The position numbers and the translations under genes are program-made. This document shows, one piece after another, positions 10,938-22,079 of a DNA stretch of 64,000 bases (positions within the stretch are counted from its first letter, which is position 1; each line of letters starts with the position of its first letter). This stretch comes from Enoplolaimus lenunculus (Eukaryota; Nematoda; Enoplea; Enoplida; Thoracostomopsidae), in contig JASANG010003767.1 of the NCBI GenBank assembly GCA_030248215.1, positions 62,001-126,000 of the forward strand. The letters are read 5' to 3'. Under the pieces are notes generated by a model that had not been told where the DNA came from, searched no databases, and saw only the letters and a list, made by a program, of their open reading frames with translations.

Positions 10938-11820
10938 TTGAATATCCATTTCCGATATTTTTATCACTGTCCATTTTCCGTTACTATCAGTTTACACTGA
11001 GTGCAACCAGAGTTTTAGGCAGGAAATCCACCTCCTGCTCCGGTATAATATCTGCCAGAAATTTCTTCAATTCGATAGTCGAAGTTTTCTTAATTTTACA
11101 AAATTTGGTGCGATTCATTTTAACTTGGTACAATTTCGAGGAAACAAATTTAGTTGGGCTCTGGATTTTACCTCTTTGAAACAGATGATTGTAAAATATG
11201 CAAATTCAACACTTTTATTACCAGTTTTTTTTACATTCGGCTCCTGCAATATTAAATTTTCTAATTTGTGGAAATCCGAATTCTATAGGGTGTGCTCGGT
11301 TAACCGTTTTCAGCTTCAGTAGAATCTGCCGGATGTTTCGGCAATTTCGGTAGTATTGCAGATATTGGCTGAACTATTTAACCATAATTTTACTACATAA
11401 TTTCGCCTAACATCCGGCAAGTTTGGTTGACCTCCGGTTGCCCCTGATGGTCAAATATATTTTAGGCAGGGTGCAGCCGGAATTTTAAAATACATTTCGT
11501 CGCTTTTACTGTAAACACACCATTTAGAATGTCAAAATACTGAAACAAATGCTGTAGGTGGAAACATGATAAATTATTGAGTATGCGCCCAAATTAAAAA
11601 AATTTGGCGATACATGCTGAGACAACTTTATAAAAATAGGTTAGAATAATATGCCAAACTTTCGAATGAGAAAAATCTTTCAATACGTAAAATACCGGAA
11701 AATTCCGGTGAAAAAAATACCGGATTTTTACCGGAACGATAGTGCAAAATACCGGGTTTCCCTACCGGAACATGAATTCCGGTTGCACCCTGATTTTAGG
11801 GTTTCCGGATATGATCGAAG
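10938..11820. repeat. degenerate CCGG-element cluster
   Basis: Fragments of the same CCGG family continue here (CCTCCTGCTCCGG at 11030, CTGCCGGATGTTTCGGCAATTTCGG at about 11325, CATCCGGCAAGTTTGGTTGACC at 11410, ACCGGAATTCC words at 11690-11810). They look like nested or tandemly inserted old copies. No exon is visible. Confidence 0.45.
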
Positions 11821-11867
11821 GTGGAATGCTCTCAAACCTGAACTTAAGCCTACACTTAAGATTAAGT

Positions 11868-12130
11868 CCATGGGTCATCTATGATCTAATCTATGTTTAA
11901 ACTAAATCCTGCTCCTAAAGCCTAAATCTAAGCAAGCTAAGGCCAAGCCTAAGCCTAAGGGCTCAAGTGTCGTTTAAGATATAATCTATGTTTAAACGGA
12001 AGCCTGTTCCTAAAGCCTCGGCCTAAGCCTAAACCAAATAATAGTCCAAGGGTCATTTAAGATCTAATCTATGTTTAAACCAAAGCGTATTTCTAAAAGC
12101 CTCTGCCGAAACGTGCTCCTATTGCCTAAA
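11868..12130 (+). repeat. degenerate tandem repeat with 80-95-base period
   Basis: The word TAATCTATGTTTAAAC recurs at 11887, 11982 and 12065, each time followed by (A/C)CTGCTCCTAAAGCCT-like sequence and AAGCCTAAGCC words. The period is 95 then 83 bases. It looks like a small decayed satellite built from a TTAGGC-type MITE core. Confidence 0.6.
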
Positions 12131-13699
12131 CCTAAGCCGTAGCCTATTATTCAAAGGCTAAGGCACCTCTAAACTCTATATCTAAGCTTACGCTAGATTC
12201 TGCGCCTAAACAACAAATTCTAAGCCTAAGCCGGAACCTTGCCAAATCGTAAACATATCTTGAGCGAAACAATTGCTTCAACCTAAACCTAACCCAAAGA
12301 ATAGCTTGCGATGAATTCTATTGAAATCACGAAACCCCGGAATCTCAAAATCCCAACACAAACAAAGCTACCAGCTTTCTAGATTGGGAATGTGGGATTT
12401 TGGGACGGCAGTAAAGTGTACATTGGCCGGAATCTTCGTTGTTTTTATGCATATAATTATTTGTAAATTACGTATGTCCCAATCAATTTTTCATTACAGA
12501 TGTCCAGCAAATGTTTCAAGTCAAATAAAATTTCAAGATATTCATCCAAATCCTGCCGCATTTGGACGCATACGCTTCTTTTTCTTGAAAATTTTAGAAC
12601 TTGCACTTTCCCAAATATTAAACATTTTTGAAACTTTGATGGTTCAGTATCCGTTTTCCGTTTAATACTTTTGTTTTGATCACTTACTCGTTTTGGTTAT
12701 TTTTACTATCCCTTGACACCCTACTTTGCAAACAACGCTGTGTTGCAAACAAAGAAGTAATCATATTTTCAGGTGAACAATTTTTGTGGCGTAGACCAAG
12801 GTTATCGTAGGATTTTGGCAAATCTGCCTCTGAACATCGAACTCAAGCTCCTGTAGAATTTGTGCCAGAGGTTTCAAGTTTCAACAATTTCGGTAGTTTA
12901 ATTTTTGATAGTTTGGTAAAAGTGCTGATATTCAGCGAATCTGTTTGCCTGTTTTGGGCAACTTTGTTAGTCCGGTTCCGGTTTTTTCACTTTTAGCTGT
13001 GTCCAGCTATAATAGAAATTTACGTAAATATTAAATACAGCTATCTGCATATAACTACGCCTGTTCGTATAAGTTTAATTTTAAGTATATCGAATATACT
13101 TAACTCGAATATGACATGTTCCAATATATCTTATCATTCTAGAACTCAGCATATATACACGATTTATGCGCATGATTTACAACTGTATGTACACTATAAC
13201 CAGAGTTGCACGCGACTCACGGGCACCAGGTAAAAACTGCTTGACCCGGGTATACCAAGGTGTTATAAATTTCACAGCGCAGGTAAAATATTTGCGATTG
13301 TTTACCCACTAATAATTTTAGTAAAAACAAATGACAAACATATTTAGGTTCAACTGTATTAGCCTGATGTTGGATTGTTTACAAAAGTTTTGTGGTTGTC
13401 ATTTGTATATATCCTTCTCATTGGATAAGTTCATCTGATACCGTTCTTGACTACCCAGAGCCTTTTTGGCATTGTTGTGTTTGTTTAACGGTAGGCCAAA
13501 GTAAAACCTTGCTCGTCTATGCAATTTAGGCTTGTTTAAGCTTCATGTGTGCTATAAGTATTAATGAGCGAAGAGGAACGATACAGAAAGAACCTTATAG
13601 CGTGTATTCAGTATGCTACTTCTTATATTGGATTACTGGGTCGCACTCAACGGAAGCAGGACACCAATATTAATATTACTGTGTTGACGTTGACGGGCT

Positions 13700-13876
13700 G
13701 ATTAAAGATTAGCGGCGGAACTTTTTTGCTGTGTCTGGAATAGAGTAAAGTTTAAGCTTTAGACTAGTTTTTTTACTTGGCTTAGGAATATGCTTTGGTA
13801 TAAGCTCATTCTTACGGATAGGCTTAGAAATATACTTAATATGTTACTGTTCCGCCCCTGTTGTTTATGTTGACCA
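13700..13876 (+). mobile_element. TTAGGC-type MITE copy
   Basis: It shows the family's core AAGTTTAAGCTTTAGACTA, GGCTTAGGAATATGCTT and a right terminus CTGTTCCGCCCCTGTT. The terminal GTTCTATACATGGGCC is degraded to GTTGTTTATGTTGACC. A fragment of the TTAA-type MITE (CAAGCTCCTATGGCTGAGTG) follows at about 13955-14000. Confidence 0.55.
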
Positions 13877-14199
13877 AGTTGACAAGGACCAATGCGTATG
13901 GTTATCCAGATAAAGTGTAGTGACATGCCAGTAAAATACAATCTGCTTGAAGGAACTCGAGCGCCAAGCTCCTATGGCTGAGTGGTGACGGCATACGCGT
14001 TTAACTTAAGCACGATATACAAAAATTTTCTGAAGTCGGACCGTATTTTAGCGAACGTCAGGTAAAGGGGTAACCGAATGGACACTAGGTATATCCCCAG
14101 ATAAGTTCCAGTCTTGTTTGTATTACTAACCTGACAACCTTCTATGCCCCTCCTAGCGAAATTTTTTAGCCTCATCTAGCAAAGCGAGCTGACTACTGT

Positions 14200-14950
14200 C
14201 GTGTTATTTATTTAGTACGAAAGATCAAAAATGGTACAATTGATGATTGCACAACAACCATGACTACCATTGTTTCGTCCGCTTCACTTGTGTAACTGTA
14301 GACCTCTTCCAGTTCCTAAATGTCAAAGGTAGCGTATATACACCCTAAACATCTCCAAGCTGTTGTCTCTCAGTCGTATACCCTAGACATTTTCTCAATT
14401 GTTATTATATTTGATTCTTCTAGTATAATTCAATGTTTGATATATATACTTTGTTCACTTGATTATGCATGCATGCTTCACGACCTGAGCACTATATAAA
14501 ATGTGTTTCCATGCTCATATTGCTGGGGTTTTACACGACTAAACATTTGATTTGATTTTTGCCTGATACTTTTTTCAATAAGACCAACTCTACAGTTGCA
14601 TAGGCACACGAGAACAGTGTAGTTTGTTGGGTGTCAGTCGACATCTCTAAAACGGAAAAAATTCGATAAAAAAGGGCTGTTATTTTGAAACGAGTTATTT
14701 TAATTTCAGTTTTCTGAAATCAGTAAAGATTGGGCCGCCAAGACAAAATCGCTCCCAGTATCGTTGAACAGCAGCGCTTGTGTGACTGTGATACTCCAGT
14801 TCTTGGTGCTTTTCTCACCAAAGCTGTTCTGTTGAGAAGCGTTTCATGTTTGCATGAAATGTATATAATAACCGTCGTGAGAGCTTATATATAAACCGAC
14901 TCTTTCATTAAGGGAATAGTCGTGTGTCTTGTCCTTCACATAGAGACTAA
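14200..14950. other. unannotated intergenic stretch
   Basis: No recognisable gene or repeat terminus. The sequence is AT-rich with TATATA-like words near 14440 and 14885 but no associated reading frame. Confidence 0.4.
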
Positions 14951-14964
14951 ACTGAGGTATCTTA

Positions 14965-15358
14965 TTGTTTTGTTGTTGTTGGTGGTTGTTGTTGTTGTTG
15001 GTTGTTGTTGTTGTTGTTGTTGTTGGTTGTTGTTGTTGTTGGTTGTTGTTGTTGTTGTTGTTGTTGGTTGTTGTTGTTGTTGTTGTTGTTGGTTGTTGTT
15101 GTTGTTGTTGTTGGTTGTTGTTGTTGTTGTTGTTGTTGTTGGTTGTTGTTGTTGTTGTTGTTGTTGGTTGTTGTTGTTGTTGTTGTTGGTTGTTGTTGTT
15201 GTTGTTGTTGGTTGTTGTTGTTGTTGTTGGTTGTTGTTGTTGTTGGTTGTTGTTGTTGTTGGTTGTTGTTCGTTGTTGTTGTTGTTGGCTGTTGTTGGTT
15301 GTTGTTGTTGTTGGTTGTTGTTGTTGTTGTTGTTGGTTGTTGTTGTTGTTGTTGTTGG

Positions 15359-15405
<47 letters not shown>

Positions 15406-15435
15406 GGTTGTTGTTGTTGTTGTTGTTGTTGTTGG

Positions 15436-15500
<65 letters not shown>

Positions 15501-15585
15501 GGTTGTTGTTGTTGTTGGTTGTTGTTGTTGTTGGTTGTTGTTCGTTGTTGTTGTTGTTGGCTGTTGTTGTTGCTGTTGTTTTTGT
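14965..15585 (+). repeat. (GTT)n microsatellite, about 620 bases
   Basis: Almost pure GTT trinucleotides, interrupted every 15-45 bases by an extra G (TTGGTTG), which shifts the triplet register each time. Rare CGTT and GGCTG variants occur at 15271 and 15287 and again at 15543 and 15559, exactly 272 bases apart, implying a segmental duplication within the array. Open frames through it in five of six frames are compositional, not genes. Confidence 0.97.
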
Positions 15586-15899
15586 TTATATAAACACTAT
15601 TTGAGTGGTCGGGTTCTAAAGCAAACATGAACTGGAATCTGTTGTTCTATATGAGTTAAATATAAGGTTTACGCAAATATATTGTTGTGGGTTTAGTATC
15701 GCAAGTGTGAACATTTAAGCTGAGTTACACCAAGTGACAACTGGAGCATTGTTTTATCATCGAATGTAGGTTGGTTTGCTTGGTTTCGGTTTGCAATTAA
15801 GGTTGTGTCGAGTATATGCTTTTGACAGATAAGGGTCAATGAAAAACGTTTTTAAAGGAATTTCTCATTGCAGAGTTTGGACTGTGTTCATAGCCGGGC

Positions 15900-16078
15900 A
15901 GGCCAATGTAAGTTTTAGGGCCGAAGCAGTAGATTAAGCGTATTCCTAAGCCTAAGCGTTGTAATAGCGTATTCCTAAGCCTTAGCCTAAGCCTAAGCAA
16001 AAAAAGTAGTCTGGAATGTAAGCCTACGGTTTTACTGCCCCACCAGAAACCGGGACGGCCCTAAAAGTAACATGGGCC
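15900..16078 (-). mobile_element. hAT-like MITE, ATGTTACTTTTAGGGCC family
   Basis: It begins GGCCAATGTAAGTTTTAGGG and ends CGGCCCTAAAAGTAACATGG followed by GCC, an inverted repeat of over 20 bases. The core has AAGCCTAAGCCTAAGC words. GCCGGGC flanks both sides, compatible with a hAT-type duplication. Relatives lie at 31631, 33317 and 60410. Confidence 0.7.
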
Positions 16079-16080
16079 GC

Positions 16081-16241
16081 CGGGCCCGTAGCCCAGGGAG
16101 GTGGAAGAAGCTCACCCCCCGGAAAAAATTTAGGCCCCCGAACAAAACTTTCAACCTTGCTGGTAAGTCATACAAAACAATTCTATGCCCATCCTGAAAA
16201 TTTTTTAGCGCCCTAGCAAGGTGAGCAGGCTACGAGCCTGC
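16081..16241 (+). mobile_element. CGGGCCCGTAGC element, copy A
   Basis: The element runs from CGGGCCCGTAGCCC to GGCTACGAGCCTGC, weakly inverted ends. The internal block CCTGGAAAAATTTTGGCCCCC ... TTTCAACCTTGCTGG ... GCAAGGTGAGCAGGCTACG is shared with copies at 19971, 25629 and 32461. Non-coding and non-autonomous. Confidence 0.65.
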
Positions 16242-16249
16242 TTGGAGCT

Positions 16250-16470
16250 CTTATGGGGGTGTCCACACATGAAACTTGGAGGGCCGAGCCCAACACTTTT
16301 TATATTGGGGGGGCACGATATCTACGCGGATCTCTTCGGTTTGCGGAGTTGAACGGCATTACTGTAGTGAACCGAATAAGAATGGTGGCACTGATATTTA
16401 TTTTGCCTCTACAGATAGTAACTCTGCGATTCAGTTACGTACTGTTATCTATTTCTAATTTGGCATATTG
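16250..16470 (+). repeat. fragment of a CTACTGTAGTGACCCGAATAAG element
   Basis: Around 16360-16385 the words TACTGTAGTGAACCGAATAAG appear, matching the end of the complete element at 61627-62079. The rest is diverged. An open frame across it has no family signature. Confidence 0.4.
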
Positions 16471-16961
16471 TTAATTGGACGCAATACTATCGTTTTTATA
16501 TTCTGTCTTTCGGGCAGAGCTGACTTGCGATACAACATTTTTGTTTATTGCTAGTTCCGTTAATGTTTTGTTTCTGGACTTAATAAAGAGTCCTGAACTC
16601 CCGTTGATCTATAATGCAAACAACTATTTTACAGTGACACAGCTCTGAAACGAATGTTGTTCAAACGTGAGATTCGTTTGTATATCGTTGATGATTTAAG
16701 CATTGTACAAAATATATCGGGCAAAATCTATTCTCTTGCCAACCTTGTTACTCTATATTTATTACATGATTTTCACACGTAATCGCTAAAGTTGCACGTA
16801 GGCAAAAGCTACTCGTTATATTTCTCGTTATCAATACGTTGACTACTGTACTGCACAGTTTTGATCGAGTTTTCTAAACGTAAGGCATACATTTCTCACA
16901 ATTAGCGATTTATGATGTAACTACTGTTTAACATAATTCAAAATTTACCAATAATTATTAT

Positions 16962-17144
16962 GGCACATGTATAGAACAGGGCCGGATCGTTTTCCGGACG
17001 GCCTATAATGAGTCAGTTTAAGCTTTAGACTAATTTTTTGCTTAAGCTTTGGCTTAGGAATAGGCTCGTCCATACGCTTAGGCTTAGGCTTACGCTTAGG
17101 AATAGGCTTATACTACTGTTCCGGCCCTGTTCTATACATGGGCC
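16962..17144 (+). mobile_element. hAT-like TTAGGC-type MITE, complete copy
   Basis: It starts GGCACATGTATAGAACAGGG and ends CCCTGTTCTATACATGGGCC, a terminal inverted repeat of about 24 bases. The core carries AAGCTTTAGACTA, then GGCTTAGG words. Flanks are ATTATTAT and GTTATGAT, a 6-of-8 match consistent with an old 8-bp duplication. It is a reference copy for the family. Confidence 0.75.
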
Positions 17145-17852
17145 GTTATGATTTACGGCCGTTTTATGATTTATAAGGTAATTTTTTTAATAAAGCGGTG
17201 AAACGTTTGGTTTGATAATATTCAATGAGCCTAAGAACATATTGGTTATGGACACTTTTAGATTCGCATCAAGATTCAGTACCTATTTCATCTTATTCGT
17301 TTTTGTCCAAACGTAAAAAATGCACCCGAAACGCTCAACAAAAAGCAACGCATTTGAACGTCCATTCGCCAGATAAATGATTAATTGTAATATGTGGAAT
17401 GGCTTAGTCTGATAAACCGTAATTAGTCTTAAACTGGTCGTATCATGAAAAACTCGCACGCATAAGGCGTATACGAATATTTTCATCAATAACCTATACT
17501 AGTGAACGTGGTTGCAACCTTTGCAACCCTACTTGTTCCCATATTTAGGCTAGCGTCGCTGTTCCGTAAATTGAATTGCATATATGTATATACTGTTCGT
17601 TGTATTTTGTTTCAAACATAGAAACAAAAAGTTCGAAACCTGCCTAAAATACGTATATGGGACATTCCAGCTTTAATATATAGATATAACCATTTTAACA
17701 GTTTCGGCTGAAATACACCGTGCCTATCGATATATAAAGGTTAGTTTTACAAAACTTCCTGCGAACGTTGTGCGAGTTTTGCGGACTTGATAAAACGTTT
17801 CGAATTTGTTTAAATATATATGCTGGTGTTTATAATGGAAAAAATTTTCAAA

Positions 17853-18245
17853 TCAATAATGGTATATGATGCTCATATATGCATATATATAGCTTCTATC
17901 ACTAGTTAGCGGTATGTTTTCAAACTGAGACGAAGTTTTCCCCACTTCAAATCTCAACATTTGTGCACAAATGAGGCCGATGATGAACCGCGAAAAATGT
18001 GCTGAATTTATGATTTCACCATTCGTTGGCTCTAAAGGTACATGCGCCCCATTGCCATGTGGCAAATAACTGTAGAACCCATTTGAGTTTACGGGTCCAG
18101 GTTTTATTATTCTGTTCTTCTGAATTTGAGATGGTGTGAGCTTTAGCGTATTCCAGCAATATCGCCAGAAATGTTTTTGAGAGTTTAATTTATTGGTCAT
18201 TCTGCTTACATCATGCGCGATTTCTAAGTCAACACCACCTGGCAA
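17853..18245 (-). CDS. unrecognised 100-130-codon open frame
   Basis: An open frame on the minus strand ends with TAA-type termination at 17853. Its best part, from about 18236 to 17900, has protein-like composition: GGVDLEIAHDVSRMTN, HFWRYCWNTLKLTPSQIQ, KPGPVNSNGFYSYLPHGNG and HFSRFIIGLICAQMLRFEVG. The first ATG is at MTNKLNS, but the frame is open upstream to a TTTTGCCAG that could be a splice acceptor. I recognise no family. It could be an exon of an undetected gene, a decayed transposon protein or chance. Confidence 0.25.
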   Translation of the reverse strand: MPGGVDLEIAHDVSRMTNKLNSQKHFWRYCWNTLKLTPSQIQKNRIIKPGPVNSNGFYSYLPHGNGAHVPLEPTNGEIINSAHFSRFIIGLICAQMLRFEVGKTSSQFENIPLTSDRSYIYAYMSIIYHY

Positions 18246-18309
18246 AAGGTATATATCTTGAGATTGTCATGGTGTGTCCCTTATTATACACGATGTAGTA
18301 TTTATATAA

Positions 18310-18443
18310 ATAAAACCATGAAACTTTATTTAAAATACCTAACCGAGTCCGTTACGCGACCCACCCGCGAGGCACTCGGGTTCGAATGCTGGCTTGAAAT
18401 TGTACATGAAATCTAAAATATTCATGTAATAAAGGTGTAAAGA
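18310..18443 (+). repeat. decayed copy of the tRNA-containing MITE
   Basis: A B box (CGGGTTCGAATGC) at about 18378 is followed by AAATATTCATGTAATAAAGGTG, which matches the right end of the element at 2060-2330. The left half is unrecognisable. Confidence 0.45.
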
Positions 18444-18767
18444 CAGAGAAAAAATTTATCAATACTATAATTTCTTGCTACAAAAGCAATATATGTTACA
18501 GTACATTGATTCACTAACGTTTGTACGAAATTATAACTTTTAGTATTTAGTGCAAACGAATTAAATTTCGGTGTACACATTGCACCGATTGTAAAATCTT
18601 CGATTGCCGCTGCTAACTATGATGTTTCCGCAATTATAAAATACCGCAACGGAAAACGCAGAAAATAACGCAATACTAAGCCGTATCCTGTTGAAGAATC
18701 ATTGCCCCAAAGATTTTTCTCCGCAAAACTGCATGTTTCTCACATCTCAAGACGAAATGAATATCAG

Positions 18768-19111
18768 TATCTGGAGGTCAACGAAACTTGCCGGAGCCGG
18801 ATCGGGAGGTGAGGCGAAATGAGGTAGTAAAAATGGTGCTGCAATATGTTGTTGTGCGATATTTCGTAAATTCTTTCTCAAAAATTGTGGCAAAAGTAAA
18901 ACTAAACGCGCTAAACAGGTAATTGTTGCAAAATTATGCAAAATTTTGTGCGATATTTCGTAAATTCTTTCTCAAAAATTGTGGCAAAAGTAAAACTAAA
19001 CGCGCTAAACAGGTAATTTTTGCAAAATTATGCAAAATTTCACTACCGAAATTGCCGGAACCTCCGGTAAATATTCTACCGGGGCCGGAGGCCGACCTCC
19101 GGCTGTACCCT
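18768..19111 (-). mobile_element. CCGGCTCCGG element, copy B, with 94-base tandem duplication
   Basis: In reverse orientation relative to copy A: it opens CTGGAGGTCAACGAAACTTG and closes GACCTCCGGCTGTACCCTG. Inside, a 94-base unit beginning TGTGCGATATTTCG occurs twice in tandem (from 18853 and from 18947) with only one or two differences, so the duplication is younger than the element. Confidence 0.65.
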
Positions 19112-19970
19112 GAATTGTAGTAAGCAGTATGACACAAATTGATAATTTGGCAATTCACACTTAGAAAGAAATATAAATTAGGATATGTTTGATGTATTTC
19201 TTAAATTTTCCAATTACAAAAAAATTTCCAACACCAAAAATATCGGAAAAATCCGGTAAAAAGCGCCAGATTTGATACCGGAACAGCTTGTCGAAAATAT
19301 TGCATTTCGTTGCTGGAAGCGGAATTCCAGTTGTACTCTGCTGTTAATATATTAAGGGGAAGTATGCTATTTATATTAGTATAAAGTGTTGGTGTTTTTA
19401 GTTAATGCTGTAAATAGCGTTACTATGAATAAAAATGGACATAATGAATGATATACAAACATTCGAATTTGCTCGTTACTGCCGTATTGAAAATTTATCG
19501 CTGACGTTTTTAGTTTTCTGTTTTTTGAATAGAGTTTAAAATGCAAATATATCAACTATATTTGAAGTTTGATATTATAAACTTAAAATTCTGTAATTCA
19601 TCGAAACACCAAAAAAACATTGTTCGCTGTGAATACATGTTCCTATCGCATGCTGATATGGCGTGGCGATTGCTAGTACCATGAGTGTAGTTCGGAGCTC
19701 GATATCAAGTATTTTTGCTAGTTTAAAAGTTAGAACTCGGGCCTTTTTGCGATATGAGCCATTCGCCTTCACTTTAATGGAGTGCTTGTACAGCTTAACT
19801 ACTAGAGCAACGAAGCAAAATTTTAGTGAAAGGTTTTTGGGGTACTGTTTAACTCAAAATTTATCGTTCATATGGTAATGAGCTAATGAATTTACGGAGC
19901 AGGTGTCGCAGCAGTCATCTTTCCAACTATCACAGGTTAGGCGATCTAAGAAACAGCTATCCGGGCCCGT

Positions 19971-20528
19971 AGCTATGAGGGAGAGGGCAGGAGGCTTAGC
20001 CCCCTGGAAAAATCTAGGCCCCCTAGAAACTTTTCAAGCTTGCTTGTTAGTCAACGAGAACCGTTTAGCAAGATGAGCTGGCGGGTTCTTTTCGGTTATC
20101 CCACTGCCAGCGTTTGCCCCAAATTGGTTCGATTTTGAAAATTTGCGCATATTTGAAGTTCTCATGACCTTCCCTGATCATTCCACCCCAAAATGTGAAT
20201 TAGTCAAAAATTCGAGTGTCAAAATTTTCACAATGAGGCGTGTGGCTAACCAGTTATGGTCAAAGAACAGATTTGGCGTCGTACAAAACGTTCGAAGCGC
20301 CAAATTAGTTATTAACCATGAATGGTATATAATTTGTTTAACCTTTTGGTAAAAAATTTTTTGGCAGTCCTTGCGACCTTACGACTTTTTGAAAAATTAA
20401 AATTTGGGTAAGGAAAGATTAGTGGATGTCATGAAAACCTCTAATATGCAAAAATGTTCAAAATCCAACCATTTTTGGACAAACGTCGGCTGGTGAGAAT
20501 AACCGAACAGACCTGGCTACGAGCCTGC
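19971..20528 (+). mobile_element. CGGGCCCGTAGC element interrupted by a foldback element
   Basis: The left part (19971-20082) and right part (20513-20528) together match copy A at 16081-16241, including GCAAG(A/G)TGAGC and the terminal GGCTACGAGCCTGC. The host element is split at its CTGGC, which is present on both sides of the insert. Confidence 0.65.
20083..20512. mobile_element. foldback element nested in a MITE
   Basis: The ends GGGTTCTTTTCGGTTATCCC and, inverted, GGTCTGTTCGGTTATTC match, and the similarity continues inward through CAGCGTTTG and TTTGAAAATTTGC. It is flanked by the 5-base direct repeat CTGGC. The interior has no supported gene. The same terminal and arm words are found at 21472-22075 and, as one arm, at about 36935-37160. 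Confidence 0.65.
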
Positions 20529-21471
20529 AGCTATTAATCAATACTTATATATGAGAAGCTGAGCTGTAAATAAAGCACCAGTATTAAGTGTCACTTTTGA
20601 AAGGAACAAAAAAGTATAGCTGTCAATGTGCCAGGAATTTCAAACTATGCCAAACGCAAAAATCTGTATTTTAGAGAGAAATTAAAACCTTCTGTGCCTT
20701 TATGAGCCTACAATGGTACATTCACTACGGTTCGCTTGGTTTGTTTTCGGGTTTTAGTCACAGATATTACCTATCTTCCGCGTAGCTTGAATTTTCAATT
20801 CATAGGGATCTAAATAAACCAGGAGTTACGGTAAATTGTAAGGTTCGAAGAATTTGCCAGGATATGGCAAGACCACACTGGCCGGCAACAAATATTCATA
20901 TCTGTTAAAGACACAACCCCAGCATAGTGAACATTTTGATATCGGTGTTTTTAGTGGTATCATCATTATATTGCACGATTTAGTTCATTTCGCTTGAAAA
21001 TAATCTAAAATGATTGTATTTAATGGGTATTCCATTACTCCATTAGTGACAGAGTACATACAGTTTATGTGTGTTGCAGGGCCGGAGCAGGCAACCGCAT
21101 ACCCCATACTTGGGGGGGGGGCACCCAAAAGACGACCCCCACCCTAACAAGATTTTAAACAAAAATTTGCAAAATATTTTGATCGTCGCAAAGGGACCTC
21201 AGTCCGGAATTTTGGGGGGTCCCCATCCTAGCCTGATCCGGGACTGATGAGTTGTGTGTACATTGATCCGAAATGATGTTCGTATTTGGTTGCAGACTGT
21301 TTAGCAGAAGAATACTTTTTTGTATTTATATATATACACGCATTTCGCCGCTAAATTGAAAGAATCCGGGTCTTTTTATACAATGCTGAAATTAATTCAA
21401 ATTCACAAATGATTCAAGTTTTTAGCGTTTTATTTCAAAAACAAAAATATATATTGTGTGCGTACTGCGTA

Positions 21472-22075
21472 GCGCCGGTATTTGGTGTGTTTTCCGTTAT
21501 TCCTCCCCAGGCCATGTTTGCCCAAACATCGTTGGATTCAAAGAATTTTTGATTTTTTGCATATTTGATGTTCTCAAGAGCTCCCTTGATCATTGCACGC
21601 CTAAATCTGAATTTTTGAAAAATTCGATTTTTAACGTCTCAAGGACCCCGTCTTGGGTCCCAAAAAATTTTATCACAAAGTTGAACAAATATACATTTCG
21701 ACGCAGCTTGCCGAGCTGGGTTGTATGGTGTTAAATTTTCCGTAAGCAGCCGAATGGTTTAACGAGTTATTGTCAACTGACTGATTTGTCGCGCTGCCAA
21801 CAATTTGGGACGGTTCTAAATCAGTTATGTGACCATAATGTGTTAGCCAATCGTCTCATTACGGAACATTTAACACCATTCGATGCAGCTCAACAAGCTG
21901 CGTCGAATGGTAGATAAGTTGTCGAACTTTTTGACAAAAATATTTGGGTCCCAAGGGCGACCTTGGGACCTTAAAACTCGAATTGTTCCTGAGAAGCTCA
22001 AATATGCACAAATTTCCAAAATCTAACCTTTTTGGGGCAAACGCGAGCTGGAAGGATGACGGAAAAGATCCGGCG
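21472..22075. mobile_element. large foldback element with arms of about 250 bases
   Basis: The left arm (from 21472) runs GCGCCGGTATTTGG..TTCCGTTATTCC, GTTTGCCCAAACATCG, CATATTTGATGTTCTCAAG, GGGTCCCAAAAAATTTT and CGACGCAGCTTG. The right arm repeats these inverted, ending GACGGAAAAGATCCGGCG. The two arms could form a long hairpin. The short centre near 21760-21850 contains no gene. Confidence 0.7.
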
Positions 22076-22079
22076 TTAG

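Noticed and set aside
14922-15630. Long open frames of Val/Cys/Leu or Gln/Asn/Thr
   Set aside because: They are translations of the (GTT)n array in nearly all frames on both strands; no start context, splicing or non-repeat domain.
2374-17145. Repeated TTAGGC words as interstitial telomere sequence
   Set aside because: TTAGGC is a telomere unit in nematodes and some other animals, but here it occurs as irregular GGCTTAGG words inside MITEs with defined inverted ends and target duplications, not as tandem arrays.
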